Below are positions 11,346-22,345 of a stretch of DNA of 64,000 nucleotides, piece by piece. The notes under the pieces are model-generated. The model saw only the letters and a program-made list of their open reading frames with translations, ran no database searches and had not been told where the DNA came from. The position numbers and the translations under genes were made by a program. Where the stretch lies: assembly GCA_031761405.1 (NCBI GenBank), contig JASEVX010000011.1, positions 38,171,700-38,235,699 on the forward strand, written 5' to 3'. This stretch comes from Serripes groenlandicus. Lineage: Eukaryota > Mollusca > Bivalvia > Cardiida > Cardiidae. The first letter of the stretch is position 1. Each line of letters begins with the position of its first letter.

Positions 11346-11904
11346 TTCAGACAAACACATTTAGGATTCTGTAATCCAGGGGTTGTGAGTTTGATCATAG
11401 CTCGTCCAACAATTTGTTCGACGTTTGCCAAAAGTAAACGCGACCATCTTCGAAGCTGATTGTTTATGGTATGGCTCACCTTGCCTAATTCTAATGTATT
11501 AAGATGTCCAATATGAGTAATCAGGCAATGTCTGAACGACCCATGTATAAGAAACAAGCGTAATGAAGCACTCTCTATACAAACATACTTTGATTGTTTT
11601 ATGTTTACATATTTCTACGTTAAAACGGAATAGACAGATTATGACTTTTGTTTCAAGTGATTTAAATGAATATTCTTTACAGCTGCCAAACGAACACGTT
11701 TTTACAAGTAATTTGGCAACATAGGTGAAACATTCTACGAGTTAAACATCGTTAAATGTGTATAATTGATGTTACCTTGGCAACTAATTCATTGCATCTA
11801 CTCAAAATAAGTGGGCGAAAATGCGTGCCTTTCATCTAGAACGTATCTCTTTCAAAAACCTTAATTGGAATCTAAAAAACACTATATCTTAGGTAGCAGA
11901 TATA

Positions 11905-12176
11905 CGAACGTCGTTTTCAACATTTATTTCTGTCATATCAAGGCTTCACCTTCCCGTGTATTTCATGTCTTTCTCAGACCAGTACTCCATACAAAAGTAT
12001 ATTCAATCAACTGACTGCTTTTCCACAAAAACTGTTATATGTAGTCCATTGGCCGAAGACGAATGACGCTTGTCGCATTGACTATTGTCAAACGTAAGAA
12101 AGAATGTTGGCTGAGCTGGGTTCCGAACTCAAAACCCCTGGATTGACAACGTTGCTACAGAATGATCTAGCGGGGC
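11905..12176 (-). mobile_element. Decayed copy of the tRNA-derived SINE
   Basis: On the minus strand it follows the 4728-5014 SINE along its length: the degenerate head includes TCCAGGGGTTTTGAGTTC, the middle matches GACGAATGACGCTTGTCGCA, and the tail matches GAAAACGACGTT. Many substitutions and no clear CAAT tail show an old copy. Confidence 0.8.
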
Positions 12177-12399
12177 TCGGCCTGCTGCCAATTAATATGA
12201 CCAATTACCGTTATCGATATATATTTACCGTATCACAAAATGGTATCAATCCCGTCGCCTACCTAATGCCGAATCTCATTAAAACCAGACATCATCCCTC
12301 GCCGCTGCAGAAGCAAACGCTCGTGATGATGATTGACCTTTGTGTCAGCCAATCAAATGTCGCCTACAGATGCGTAGGGATATACGGGTAGGTGAACTG

Positions 12400-12419
12400 G
12401 CCCCCCCCCCCCCCCCCTC
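12400..12419. repeat. Poly-C tract
   Basis: A run of about 17 C residues, with a similar shorter run at about 13649-13662. Confidence 0.9.
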
Positions 12420-12477
12420 CTGATTAGGCCAAGTTTGAATATTAGTCTTGTTTGTTCCAAACCTCGTTTGAAAAAGT

Positions 12478-12650
12478 CACTGAGACATGCGACATTCGTC
12501 TTTCACAAATAGCCAGTTGCTTGGAAATTATGTTGTGTTGTGTACTGGTGTGGGAAAACCAGGAAACGCATGAGAAGGTGAACTGTCTCCGTGATATAAC
12601 TGAAACATTGTTGAAAACGGCGTTAAACCCTAATCAATCAATCAAAAACT
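12478..12650 (+). mobile_element. 5'-truncated SINE copy inside an older dispersed repeat
   Basis: It contains AGCCAGTTGCTTGGAAA, GTGTACTGGTGTGGGAAAAC, CGTGATATAACTGAAACATT and ACGGCGTTAAACCC followed by a short CAAT run. The tRNA-like head is missing. The flanks at 12424 and 12746 share the phrase AGGCCAAGTTYGAATAT, so the SINE sits inside another repeat. Confidence 0.8.
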
Positions 12651-12990
12651 AGGTCACTAGGTCAAATTGAAGAAAACTCTTTTCAAAACTGTAGCAGCCA
12701 CATTTTTTAAAATGTTGTCAGAATTTTATCTTTATGATATCTAGGCCAAGTTCGAATATGGGTCATGCCGTGTTAAAAACTAGTACACGGTTTAGAGAAT
12801 TATTTCTACTGGATGGAAGTTGATTTAACATTGACATATTTCTCAATATAATAAGGCAGAAACTTCAAAATATTCTGCATACACCTGTTGTCAAATTTTC
12901 ATTGAATCTTCGTTTCTTAAATGTGTATACTTGTGAGCTTTTGCACTCAGGTGAGCGATATAGTGCCAACAAGGTCCTCCTGTTTTCAAA
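12651..12990 (+). repeat. Dispersed repeat with AGGTCACTAGGTCAAAT motif
   Basis: It holds the phrases CTAGGTCACTAGGTCAAATT and AGGCCAAGTTCGAATATGGG, and ends near CACTCAGGTGAGCGATATAG and GGTCCTCCTG. The recurrence of AGGCCAAGTTYGAATAT at 12424 marks it as repetitive. No coding content is seen. Confidence 0.55.
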
Positions 12991-13445
12991 TTGGCAGTTT
13001 CATAATATTTACTATTTTTGATATGATCTTGTCAACTTCTTAACAATAAATACATAAACATAACCTGCAATTGTTATTTCCTTTCATATTTTCCCTACTT
13101 CTCCAACCTTCCTGCAGCCCCCAGGCCTTCAGCACTTCAGTGCTTTGATTTTGTCTCGGACCAAAATGTAAACATGGGTCAAATCTGGCTGAAGTTTGAG
13201 CCCTTTTATATATATAAAATATTTTCATTCTTTGTATTAGCGTGCCAGGCCCAATGATAATCCACACAACCGTAAGCGCGAAGGAGAATTGATTTAATAA
13301 TTGCTGTTTTAAATATCTTTTCAGTCATATCACGGGGGTCGGGCACGGACCCAACTGGCCACCGCTAAATCCGCCACTACATTTAGCTTAAACTTTTTAT
13401 TTTACATCGATTTTGAAACGAGCTAAAAGCTTATATTAATCACGC

Positions 13446-13600
13446 TCGATGTTTGCTTTAAGGAGACTTAACCAGTATTCTAGCCGTTAGCGTGGACAAA
13501 TCCCAAAGGTAGAACCCACTCATCATGGGATTCGAACCCGGGACCTTTGGTACGAAGGGCCGAAACTCTACCACTGTCTTCCACTGCATTTGTAACGCTT
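13446..13600 (-). mobile_element. tRNA-like SINE fragment, second family
   Basis: On the minus strand it has TGGTAGAGTTTCGG and GGGTTCGAATCCC. It is related to 40698-40850: both share the CTCGATGT start, AATCCCAAAG and GACCTTTGGTACGA or its close variant. No matching acceptor stem is seen. Confidence 0.65.
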
Positions 13601-15429
13601 CTTTGTTTACCATTTATATTTTCGTCGCACGGGCGCTACGCACCCTCACCCCCCCCCCCCCACTACGGTAAATCCGCCACTGTATTTATCACGCGACTTT
13701 GTACTTTTCCGTTCCACCTTTGCGAATGTTAATAAGCTTCCATATATGACCTCTCGGCGCATTCATTTCTAAAGCATTTGTTAAACTTCTATTGCAGTAC
13801 TCACGCCTTAAGTTTTTCACTGATGTGTTCTAACAACATTATAATGATATTTTTCGGGGAGATCTTAACCTTTTAAATGCAGTTTTGTTGAATCCATGAT
13901 GAACTATTTTTCTCGCACAGTCTAATCCTAAAATGCATTGCTGGGTATAAACATGGTATTACTACTATGACCAGGGTTAAAAACCCAGACCAATACAAAA
14001 CGACGTTTGAATAAAGCGCTATGCATCAGCATGTAGCTAAATGGTCACCCCTAACGTGTATCCGCAAATTATCGTTTTACGAACACCAGACTTAACATAA
14101 TGACAATAACGGTAACATTTGACAGGCCGGAATTAGGTCTGCAACATTAGTTTTACAGAAATCTTAAGGAGAGCTGTGATTGGCCGGTTTAGTTTAAACG
14201 ATCAATAAAGATCAAAGTACACAACAATATCAGAACAATTTTATCTTTTTCGAATGTACAAACATGTCATGTGATCATGAATGAACACTATGCGCTATTG
14301 AAGAAAAATCACTCAAAAGTTTCGCCACCCATCTTCGATTTGAAGGTGATTCTGACATTCTGTGACATTCATTCACTATTACAAGTTTTAATTTGTTTGC
14401 AAATTGTGGGACATTGTTTATTTCATTATATCTGATAAAACTTGCTGATCAATAATTTTGATGAATCGTCATTTAATTATTAAATGGCCTTTTCAATGTG
14501 ACTTGCTCTTGGTTATTTTGTATCACACTTTGATCAAACTGCTTGCTAGCATAAATGTGTTTATTGACGCCGCGTGGAAACGCGGCGTCAGTATTGAAAA
14601 GGTTTCAATTTTGTACCATGGGGTTGCCTAATCGAATAGTGAGCAACCAACATTATTATTGTAAAGAGAGACTCTGTAATATGTTTGGAAAAAAACACCT
14701 TTATGAATCAATTAATTGTATTAATTGTTTTAAGAAACAACAAGATACAAAATATGTACGTCTTGTACTGTTATTACAAAACTTTAGACACATTTAATGG
14801 GTATTTATTTTCCCCAACTTTCTAGGCTACGCTTTTTTAATAGTTTGGTTTTCGGCCCTGACGACCCGATTCATCAAAGCTCAGAACAAAAGTTTCGTGG
14901 GATACTTTTGCCTATTTATAAAATTCTGTTGTATTTCTAAAACGTTCCTCCCCATACAAGTTGTTCATTCAGACCATTGTATTCTTGCAATATGTTGACT
15001 ATACATTTGATTTTTTTTTTAATTACATAAATGCTCAAATTTGATAATAAATATATCTTTAAACTTGTTAAATTTACTTTGTATTTTTAGTTTATATTCT
15101 CCCGTTTTTGTTATCAAACCTCTGCTAAACTGGAGGGAGAATAGACTTCCCCTTCTCCTTCCAAAGCTTCTGTTACACTTAACTTATAACTAGAAGCATT
15201 ACACCTTAAGTTAATATTTGTTAATATTTCGGCACCTATGTTTTTTTTTATCTAATTGATCTAGTTAGAACATATTTAAAACCGTTTTTTGGTAATCATT
15301 AAGAAACTTCAGCTTGTATGACACATTATAGTTGCAGTCAATGTTGAGCATTATGTAAACCAAATCCTTAAGACTAGTATTTAGGATAACCATAAGATGT
15401 ATTAATATACACTGCAAGTGCCGTAAGGC
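13600..15429. other. No gene recognised
   Basis: AT-rich sequence. Short open frames here lack any family signature or splice context. Only the hairpin at 14565-14590 and T-rich runs stand out. Confidence 0.5.
14565..14590. repeat. Perfect GC-rich hairpin in AT-rich DNA
   Basis: TGACGCCGCG, loop TGGAAA, CGCGGCGTCA: a 10-bp perfect stem in a very AT-rich stretch. There is no gene context to assign a role. Confidence 0.7.
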
Positions 15430-15572
15430 TGACCAAGCAGTGCTGTAACGGTCCCTTATTGGGCGCCAATGTCACAAGGATGGAAACATGCAGCCATTCC
15501 GGGACTCGAACCAGGGACCTCTCGCTTTTAGGACAAGTACTCTACCGACTGAGCTAGGCACCTGTATCCGCG
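15430..15572 (-). mobile_element. Well-preserved tRNA-like SINE head
   Basis: On the minus strand it contains TAGCTCAGTCGGTAGAGT, an anticodon-like arm, and GGTTCGAGTCCCGG. D-arm, anticodon-arm and T-arm pairings are largely possible. The acceptor stem does not pair, and a TAA anticodon would need a leucine-type long variable arm, which is absent. I therefore call it a SINE head and not a functional tRNA. Confidence 0.7.
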
Positions 15573-15749
15573 CTGTCAAATTTGACCGTTAGTGTTGTGA
15601 TTTTAAGTCTTGTGTTCGTAAATCGATGAATCGGTGTTTGAAAATGGCGTTTGATGCCGCTTTCAATATTATTTCAGATATATTACGCTCTACAGTTGAT
15701 GAAGTTCATTACTGCGACTAGTGAGCATATATTAGCAATCGAATCAACA

Positions 15750-17832
15750 CAGATACTAATGCATACATATGAAGATATTTTAAAAGGTGAATGTTGTTTT
15801 CAAGGTAAACTCCAATTTGAGTTGGAACATAACTCGAAACTCGAAACCAGTGAAGCAACCGGTAAGAACGGTACCACTTGCTGTAAAGCCAAAATTGAAA
15901 AAAGAGAGCAGAGAACCAACAGTATGTATCTCGAGTATGGTTGTAGTGACTAAAAATAACTAGACAGTATGACTGTTTAGGTCCAAAGCCTTTAAACAAG
16001 TGTTTAAAAAGAAACCATTATCCTATTCCCACCATTGAAGATATTTTGCCTGACCTGGCGAACGCGAAATTATTTTCAGTAGCTATGCTAAAATGAAATT
16101 TGCCATGTAGAACTTGAAGAAGATTATAAGGATCTATTAATTTTTGGGACCCAATGGGGAAGATTTAGATGGAAAATACTTTCATTTGGTAGTTCACTAG
16201 TACCAGAAGAATTGCAACGACGAATAGATTAGGCGCTCGAAGGATTAGATGGGATTAAAGCCATATATGATGATATTTTGATCTTGGGATGTGGGAAATT
16301 GAAGAGAGAGCACTTGAAGACCATGACAGGAAACTCAAAGAACTGTTTGACAGATATAGAGAAAAAGGCATCAAACTGAATAAAGAAAAACTGAAATTGA
16401 GACGAAAACATGTGTGTTCTATGGGACATATCGAGGGCTTGGCGTGAAACGGTTGTAACTGAAATTAATATGTTTTTACCAAGGTAAATCACCTCGCCAT
16501 AAAGTCTTTATAAGCGTTAAATCATTTTTCTTGGTAAGCAATGGAAATTTAGATGCCATTGCTCGTTCTGAGCAATGGCACCTAAATTTGCATTGTTTAC
16601 AAAGGGGTCAAAATTGCCCCATAACCAGAAATTTCAAAATAGGTTTTTAGTTACAACCGTTTCACGCCAAGCCCTCGATATTATAAGTTACAGGTTGATG
16701 AGAGTAGGATCAAAGCGATCAAAGATATGCCAAGACCAACTGACAAGCAAGGTGTTCAAAGACTATTAGGCATGGTGATTTATTTATCAAGACAACTCAT
16801 CAGAAAAGACACATAATTCCACTGGGATAGTGTACATGATAAGTGTTTAGAGCAAATTAAAACCGTGTTGTCATCGATGCCAGTATTGAAATATTTCGAT
16901 ACTGAAAAGCCAACAGTTTTACAGTGTGATTCATCTGAAAAAAGATTAGGTGCGTGCTTGATGCAAGATGGGCATCCGATTGTGTATGCATCCCGATCAT
17001 TAACGTCAGCTGAGCAGAACTATGCTTAAATTGAGCAAGAACTTTTGGCTATAGTGTTTGGCACCGATATATTTGAACATTATGTATATGGTAGACATCT
17101 ACTGGTAGAAAGTGACCATAAGCCACTTGAGATTATTTACAAGAACAGTTTAGTGACAGCACCAAAAAGACTTCAGAGGATGTTACTTAAGTTACATAAG
17201 TTTGACATTGAAATACAGTACAAACAGGGTTAAAAAATATATATGGCAGATACACTAAGTCGAGCCTACCTACACGAAAGTGAACAGTCATTCACAGAAC
17301 AAAAAGATGAATATGTGAATATGATAGAATTAATTTCCAGTCACAAGAGAAAGGAAATACAGAGAGAAACAGAACCAGATTTTCAATTACAAAAGTTAAT
17401 AAACATTGTGAGAGAGGGATGGCCTGTGAGCAGAGGTGAAGTTCCAGATACAGTGAGATGTTATTTTCCATTTAGAGAGGACATTAATGTACAAGATGGA
17501 ATATCGTGTAATTGTTCCAGGAAGTTTGAAATATTCATTCATGGATAGGTTACACTCCAGTCATATTGCTATTCATGGTTGTTTGAGAAGGGCTAGATAG
17601 GTGTTATATTGGCCTAATATGAGTGCAGATATTGAGATGTACATTTTAGCATGTGATGTGTGTAACAAGTTGTCCAATAATCAACAGAAAGAAACATTGA
17701 TAAGTCATGAGATTCCGTCAAGACAGTGGGAAACCATTGGAACAGACTTATTTGAATATGCAGGCAAAGATATGGGATACCGGAAAAGGTCCTGCCAGAT
17801 AATGGTCCGCCATTTTACTAAGCTACCTAATT
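15750..17832 (+). pseudogene. Decayed Ty3/Gypsy pol remnant
   Basis: Broken frames on the plus strand keep the order of a Ty3/Gypsy pol. They are a spacer before RT (YEDILKG region, ~15.76 kb), RT blocks (HYPIPTIEDI at ~16.02 kb, YDDIL near 16.27 kb), RNase H (QCDSSEKRLGACL and ASRSLTSAEQNYA, ~16.92-17.03 kb; ESDHKPLE ~17.11 kb), and the integrase zinc-binding residues (HSSHIAIHG, then CDVC, ~17.55-17.66 kb). Next come the first catalytic Asp region (GTDLF, ~17.74 kb) and a PDNGPPFY motif at ~17.80 kb. The last two are too close, so part of the integrase core is deleted. Several stops, frameshifts and the MITE at 16432-16677 interrupt it. No gag, protease or LTRs were recognised. It is non-functional. 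Confidence 0.9.
16432..16677. mobile_element. 246-bp palindromic MITE, copy 3, inside a Gypsy remnant
   Basis: It has terminal inverted repeats CGAGGGCTTGGCGTGAAACG, the same central hairpin, and perfect flanking ATAT at 16428-16431 and 16678-16681. It interrupts the decayed reverse-transcriptase frame of the surrounding Ty3/Gypsy remnant between the YDDIL motif region and the RNase H part, so it inserted after the retroelement. Confidence 0.93.
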
Positions 17833-18300
17833 GGTTATTATTCAACGCTTCGACAAGCATTCAAAAGGTACAGGCCTTAGGGTTGGCCTAAAGCGTGACC
17901 ACTGTAGGCCTAAAGTTTGTTTTTGTCATAAGCGTTCTTCACACGCTACCATGATGCTTGCGTGAATAGGTGACGAATATGGAAGAACTTGATCAGAATG
18001 CATTTAGGTCAAGTCTAATCTGGAGAACGTAAATGATCCACGCCTAGCGAGTTGCTGGTATTAATGCATCAGGACAGTCTAACCTGAGTCTTCAATCTCC
18101 GTCTACATACATGTACTTGACATATATGCATCCTTTGACAAACATAACTAGAACTGTAGCCCTATTTGTTTTACGCCAATTTACCATTATGTTACCACGG
18201 AACGGAGAGTCGATAAGACGCAAAATGGCTAGACACGGCTCAGATCAGTTCGTTGTAAAATATGAATATACACAAATACAAATATATGAACTTCGATTCT
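17833..18300. other. No gene recognised
   Basis: Sequence after the Gypsy remnant. The phrases CTTGATCAGAATGCATTTAG and GGTCAAGTCTAATCTGG hint at an old dispersed repeat. No coding content. Confidence 0.45.
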
Positions 18301-18728
18301 GGAAAATATTCTCGAATATTCGTGACCAGTAAATATTAAGATCAGTTTGTGTATGTATGTACGTAGCTGATCAAGATTTATACTGTTTGGCAGGCACCAA
18401 GTCACTTGGATATCATCTTCGAGTGAAGTATCGAAATACTGATTAAGTTCTAGGACAATTTCTGCGGATCTTAAACTTCAAAATGGACAATCGTCCGAAT
18501 CTCCCCTTCCTACTTCAGTGCGATACTCTAGGCAATTTAGGGAAAATATTCAGTAAAGATCAAGATAAGTTTGTGTATGTATGTACGTAGCTGATCAAGA
18601 ACCATACTGTTTGGTAGGCAACCAGTCATTTGGACATTAAATGATCTTCGAGTGGAGTATCGAAATATTCACAAGAGACAATTGTCCGAATCTCCCATTC
18701 CTGCTTCAGTGCGATACTCTAGGCAATT
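18301..18728 (+). repeat. Local tandem duplication (about 240 and 188 bp)
   Basis: GGAAAATATT at 18301 and 18541, GTTTGTGTATGTATGTACGT at 18345 and 18569, and AGTGCGATACTCTAGGCAAT near the end of each half. Small indels distinguish the two copies. No coding content. Confidence 0.9.
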
Positions 18729-18905
18729 TGTTTGTTTGCTTTTTTGTATGGTGTTTTACGCCGCTTTCAACACTATTTCAGTTACATCACCACGTGTCCT
18801 GGGTAAGTTACCAGTATTACTGATCATTTATCCTGACACCATCGAGTCAGTCGTAATGCTTAACCTCACAATCATGAGCGCCAAAGAGGGAAATACATTA
18901 TTACC
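18725..18905 (+). repeat. Dispersed element X, copy 3
   Basis: TTGTATGGTGTTTTACGCCG, CTTTCAACACTATTTCAGTT, CCTGGGTAAGTTACCAGTAT, CCTGACACCATCGAGTCAGT, CGTAATGCTTAACCTC and ATGAGCGCCAAAGAGGGAAA. It gives the full forward-strand order of the element and shows the single-copy ancestor of the satellite monomer. Confidence 0.85.
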
Positions 18906-18969
18906 ATTGTTTAAGTATTTGCTCCAGGAAAACAAACATTAACGTATTTATAACACGTATGGGAAAAAA

Positions 18970-19165
18970 GACGGCACGCGCATCCACGCGCATCCACGCG
19001 CATCCATGCTAAAGAATCCAAATGGATGATGCTTTATAGATGCTCTGTAGACGTTTCACGGATCATTCTATGATTTATTGGCGAACAGAGCATACCAGAT
19101 CAGACTGGGAGAGTGCACATGCTGATCTGGGTCTACACTGGTCGTAAATGCATTACGTTTTGTTT
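18970..19165. repeat. 10-bp tandem repeat and dispersed-repeat fragment
   Basis: CACGCGCATC occurs three times in a row near 18975-19004. The following stretch (GGCGAACAGAGCATACCAGA, GTGCACATGCTGATCTGGGT) resembles 45.20-45.29 kb (GATGCACATGCTCATCTGGA), so it is repetitive. Confidence 0.6.
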
Positions 19166-19736
19166 TTTTGCATAGCGGCTCCAAATATCTTCCTGCAACG
19201 AGTCGTGATTACATTATAAACTTATTAAAATTACAATGGTAAAATTCGAGGAGAACTTTAATTTCACGGTTCATAATTCAAAGTTATCTCTACCTAGCAT
19301 CCAATTAATGGTAATAAATAATTGACTGTAATAATAAATTTATTTTATGTATTTGCATCCTTTCATATTCTTCCAGAAAGGTAAAGAAACGTGACTTTAT
19401 TGTGACGTCATTCGTTTCCCGCGCAGCTCAAGAATTAAAGGCGCATATCGTTTTCTAAAAGTCTCATTGGGCAAGCAAACCAGATGTTGTGCGTGCTCAA
19501 AGGGATCGTCTAAGTGTAAGACTAGTACGAGATATACTGTGGAGGTAAAACCAGTTGATTCTAATCTTGTCTCTTGGCATCAAATGTTTCGTGTTCAACA
19601 GTTTACAGAACGCGTTCAACAAACAGTTAGAAGAAAGAAGTTTGTGCTAGCCATCAACATGTAAGTTGGAAATGGTGATCTTAGTCTATAACACAGATCA
19701 CTCATAAACAACTGTTTTCATTAAACACGGGATGGC
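19166..19736. other. No confirmed gene; short open frame with Cys motif
   Basis: An open stretch at about 19395-19664 on the plus strand encodes RCCACSKGSSKC and ends at a plausible donor (ACATGTAAGT). A perfect TGACGTCA octamer lies at 19403-19410. Neither an in-frame start nor a partner exon was found, so no gene is called. Confidence 0.35.
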
Positions 19737-19812
19737 AGCCATCATCGTCATCGTCATCATCATCATCATCATCGTCGTCGTCATCATCATCATCGTCACC
19801 ATCATCCATCGT
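19737..19812. repeat. Trinucleotide (ATC/GTC) microsatellite
   Basis: About 75 bp of ATC and GTC triplets in a row. The poly-Asp reading on the minus strand is a product of the microsatellite and not a gene. Confidence 0.9.
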
Positions 19813-19904
19813 TCGCACCATTGTTGGTTTTAGTGTAGACAACGCTTTGAAAATATAAGAAAGCATATTAGTGTCACAAAACTGCACTATTTACCTACAA
19901 TGGC

Positions 19905-20195
19905 ACCCATTTCGATAGGCAATTGTCCTAGTATATGTTGAAAAGAGAAATATCAAATGAAATATCAATAAACAACAACATGTTCACAACTTATGAAATA
20001 TATAAGTGAAATAATCAGATAAATCAAATCTTTAACGAAATATGGTTGTCAAACTTAAAATGTTTCGTGTTATATCATTTTCACATACTTTTTCACATAC
20101 TCGATTATCATTTATCACTCGATTATCATTTATCACTCGATTATCATTTATCATTCGATTATTATCAAAATGACCGACAGGGTAGGTAATTATTG
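19905..20195. repeat. Dispersed repeat shared with 161-425, with 18-bp tandem units
   Basis: It shares GTTGAAAAGAGAAATATCAA, TAACGAAATATGGTTGTCAA and GGTAATTATTGTAG with 161-425. Inside it, CGATTATCATTTATCACT repeats about 3.4 times at 20102-20163. The corresponding part of the other copy is not tandemly repeated. Confidence 0.7.
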
Positions 20196-20199
20196 TAGA

Positions 20200-20833
20200 T
20201 CTGGTTACTATAAATTGTTTGGTTCTAAGTTGCTGTTTTATGTTTTGGTATAATTCCATTCGTCTCGTTTGATACTACACTAACAGAAATCTTGTTATCG
20301 AGTTACTTTTAATTCGCGAATTGATTGATACTTATGCGCCAAAATTAACACTTCTACAGTTCAAGGTTAAGTGTCCCATAGTTTGATTATCTGTTTATCA
20401 TACAACCATAAGATTAAGTAAATGAGCATTGTTTGGCGAAAAATAATATTCGGCGAACAGTGAGCACTCAAAAGAGCATGTTCAAAAGCAGTAACCGTTC
20501 GCCTACAACATATGAACGGTACTCTAAGAAGACCAACACTTACGCAATGATTTCATGTGTTAAAACCTTCTACGACTTATTGGCGAATAATGCAGTGCTA
20601 GATCAGAATACACGCTGTCATAAACTAGTGGAATTAAAAATCCAATTGTTCAAAAGGTTGCATGTAGGTATGTTTAACACATATCCGGACGGTGAAGACT
20701 GGTGAGACGGTGTGCATTCATAGGCTCGCACGAGTCCTCACTATACGCAGGCGCATTACCATCCCAAATTGATAGACGATGAAAATATAGAAACAGGCTT
20801 ACCTTAGTATGAACGTTTACTGGGGACCGTTGT
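20200..20833. other. No gene recognised
   Basis: It contains a 90-codon open frame (20433-20705) without known motifs. The phrase GGCGAATAATGCAGTGCTAG with ATCAGAATACACGCTG resembles dispersed repeats at 19.09 kb, which argues against a gene. Confidence 0.4.
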
Positions 20834-20966
20834 AACCCTTTCACTAACTATAGACGTCGAGTACCGGTACATTCATCTTTGTTGTAGAGGTAGAATTATT
20901 GTTAAAAACATCTCTAAATCGTTAACACGGAATCGAATAGGATATGGCACGCTTCAAGTACAACTT

Positions 20967-21189
20967 AACCTTTGCCCACATACAATAAATCTGCAGCAGA
21001 CGACTTTGAACATATTTTGTCAAAACCCGGAAAATCTCTAAATGTATAATCAACGACTAAAAGTGAGAACCATTGTGGCAAAAGGAGAAATTGCTCATCA
21101 TGAGCAATATCTTCTTTTTCCACAATGTTTTCAAACGTCGTCTGCTTACTTAAGAAGCATCAGAAAGTGTCCGTATGTTGGAAAGGGTT
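20967..21189. mobile_element. MITE with AACCCTTTCCC termini, second copy
   Basis: It matches the 2035-2260 element: GCAGCAGACGACTTTGAACA, CCATTGTGGCAAAAGGAGAA, a central GAGAAATTGCTCATCATGAG hairpin, and the end TGTTGGAAAGGGTT. It lies within a longer stretch bounded by AACCCTTTCA (20834) and TGAAAGGGTT (21761), possibly a nested insertion. Confidence 0.8.
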
Positions 21190-22039
21190 AAATGCCACCC
21201 AATGTGTATCCTTTGACTGCTGGAACCTATTTGTGAAGCCTGCGTAGCAAGTATAGAGTCGGACTTATCGGCACATTCTTACCGTCTGACCCGATTCAGT
21301 ACGTTTGAGTACTTAACTTAATATTGTTATAGTGATAACGAAAATTGGTTATTGGCTCTTCAAAATGCACAATTGGAAAAAGTCAACTTTAAACAAAATA
21401 TAGATTTTATAGTCAAAGTTTAAAAACTGTTCAAAAGATGTATTGAAATATTTGAATCAAAAGTCTGGGTTCAAATTAGAGAAATAATTTCTCTTTCCAG
21501 TACATTAAAAAAAATCTAAATATGGATCGTGTATGCATCATAGTTACTGGGTAGACAAACCCAGTAAGCCAAATTGTGTACATTTTATTGACTCTCAATA
21601 GACTGTTTTTTTCAACATGTACTGCCAAAATAGTTTTGAACTATTTATTACTTACTTTGTTGTCACTAATAGCAACATTTGCAGAAGTTTCAACATTTTA
21701 AAGTTTTGATCTCCACGTGGAGTTCAGCACCTTTAAAGAAAATATCAGCATTGAAAGGGTTAAAACTTACCTTGATGGATCTCTTCTCATTAAAAGACTA
21801 ATATTCAATTCGGTTTAATAAACGAGTAGTGGACGATATAGATCAAGATTAGACTGTACGAAATAGAAGGTTGATCTTGGTCTACATTGTTTTCTAATGC
21901 AGTTTAAAGGCGTTAAATATGACAGCCGTAAAATAATATGTTTATTGTCGGGTTTCGCGGAATTTAAGGATTGACACTTAACACTCATTTTCAATGCTCG
22001 TTTCTGCTGATAAATATGAAAGCATATTTGAATTATTTG

Positions 22040-22247
22040 AACTCTTTCAGCTCCAATGGCAATTTTTATGTTTTGGCAAACAATACAAATTCCCGTGAGT
22101 CAGCTCTTAACGTGCTGTCTCACCTGTAATCAGCATTCTTTGCCTTTTATTTATCAAAATATTCCTAATCTTTTATAACGTGAATAATGGAGTCGTCCGA
22201 TTTGGAACATTTACTATTCTACCGTAGGAAATGATGTGCTGAAAGAG
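22040..22247. mobile_element. Short inverted-repeat element, AACCCTTTC type 1, second copy
   Basis: The ends AACTCTTTCAGC and GCTGAAAGAG are inverted. The middle follows the 1491-1700 element (CAGCTCTTAACGTGCTGTCTC, ATCAGCATT, then GGAGTCGTCCGA against GGAAGAGTCGAC). Diverged. Confidence 0.6.
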
Positions 22248-22254
22248 CAGGAAT

Positions 22255-22345
22255 TCGCCCTTGCCGAGTGTTTCGTTTCGTCAATTTGAAACAGGGCGTC
22301 TCGGGTTCGACTCCCAGTCTCGGCCGTCATGGAAGAGTGCCAATG
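22255..22345 (+). mobile_element. Degenerate tRNA-like SINE fragment
   Basis: A clear box B (GGGTTCGACTCCCAG) lies between CTTGCCGAGTG and CTCGGCCGTC. The box A region is weak. It is probably an old SINE head. Confidence 0.5.

Noticed and set aside
13040..13267. 75-codon open frame on the minus strand
   Set aside because: Low complexity of support: no motif, no splice context, and it lies between repeat fragments.
15430..15572. Functional tRNA gene on the minus strand
   Set aside because: The acceptor stem does not pair, the anticodon would require a long variable arm that is missing, and the sequence continues into SINE-like DNA.
19702..19887. Poly-aspartate protein on the minus strand
   Set aside because: The reading comes from an ATC/GTC microsatellite and has no flanking coding signal.
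20433..20705. 90-codon open frame on the plus strand
   Set aside because: No known motif, no splice or start context, and part of it resembles dispersed-repeat sequence.
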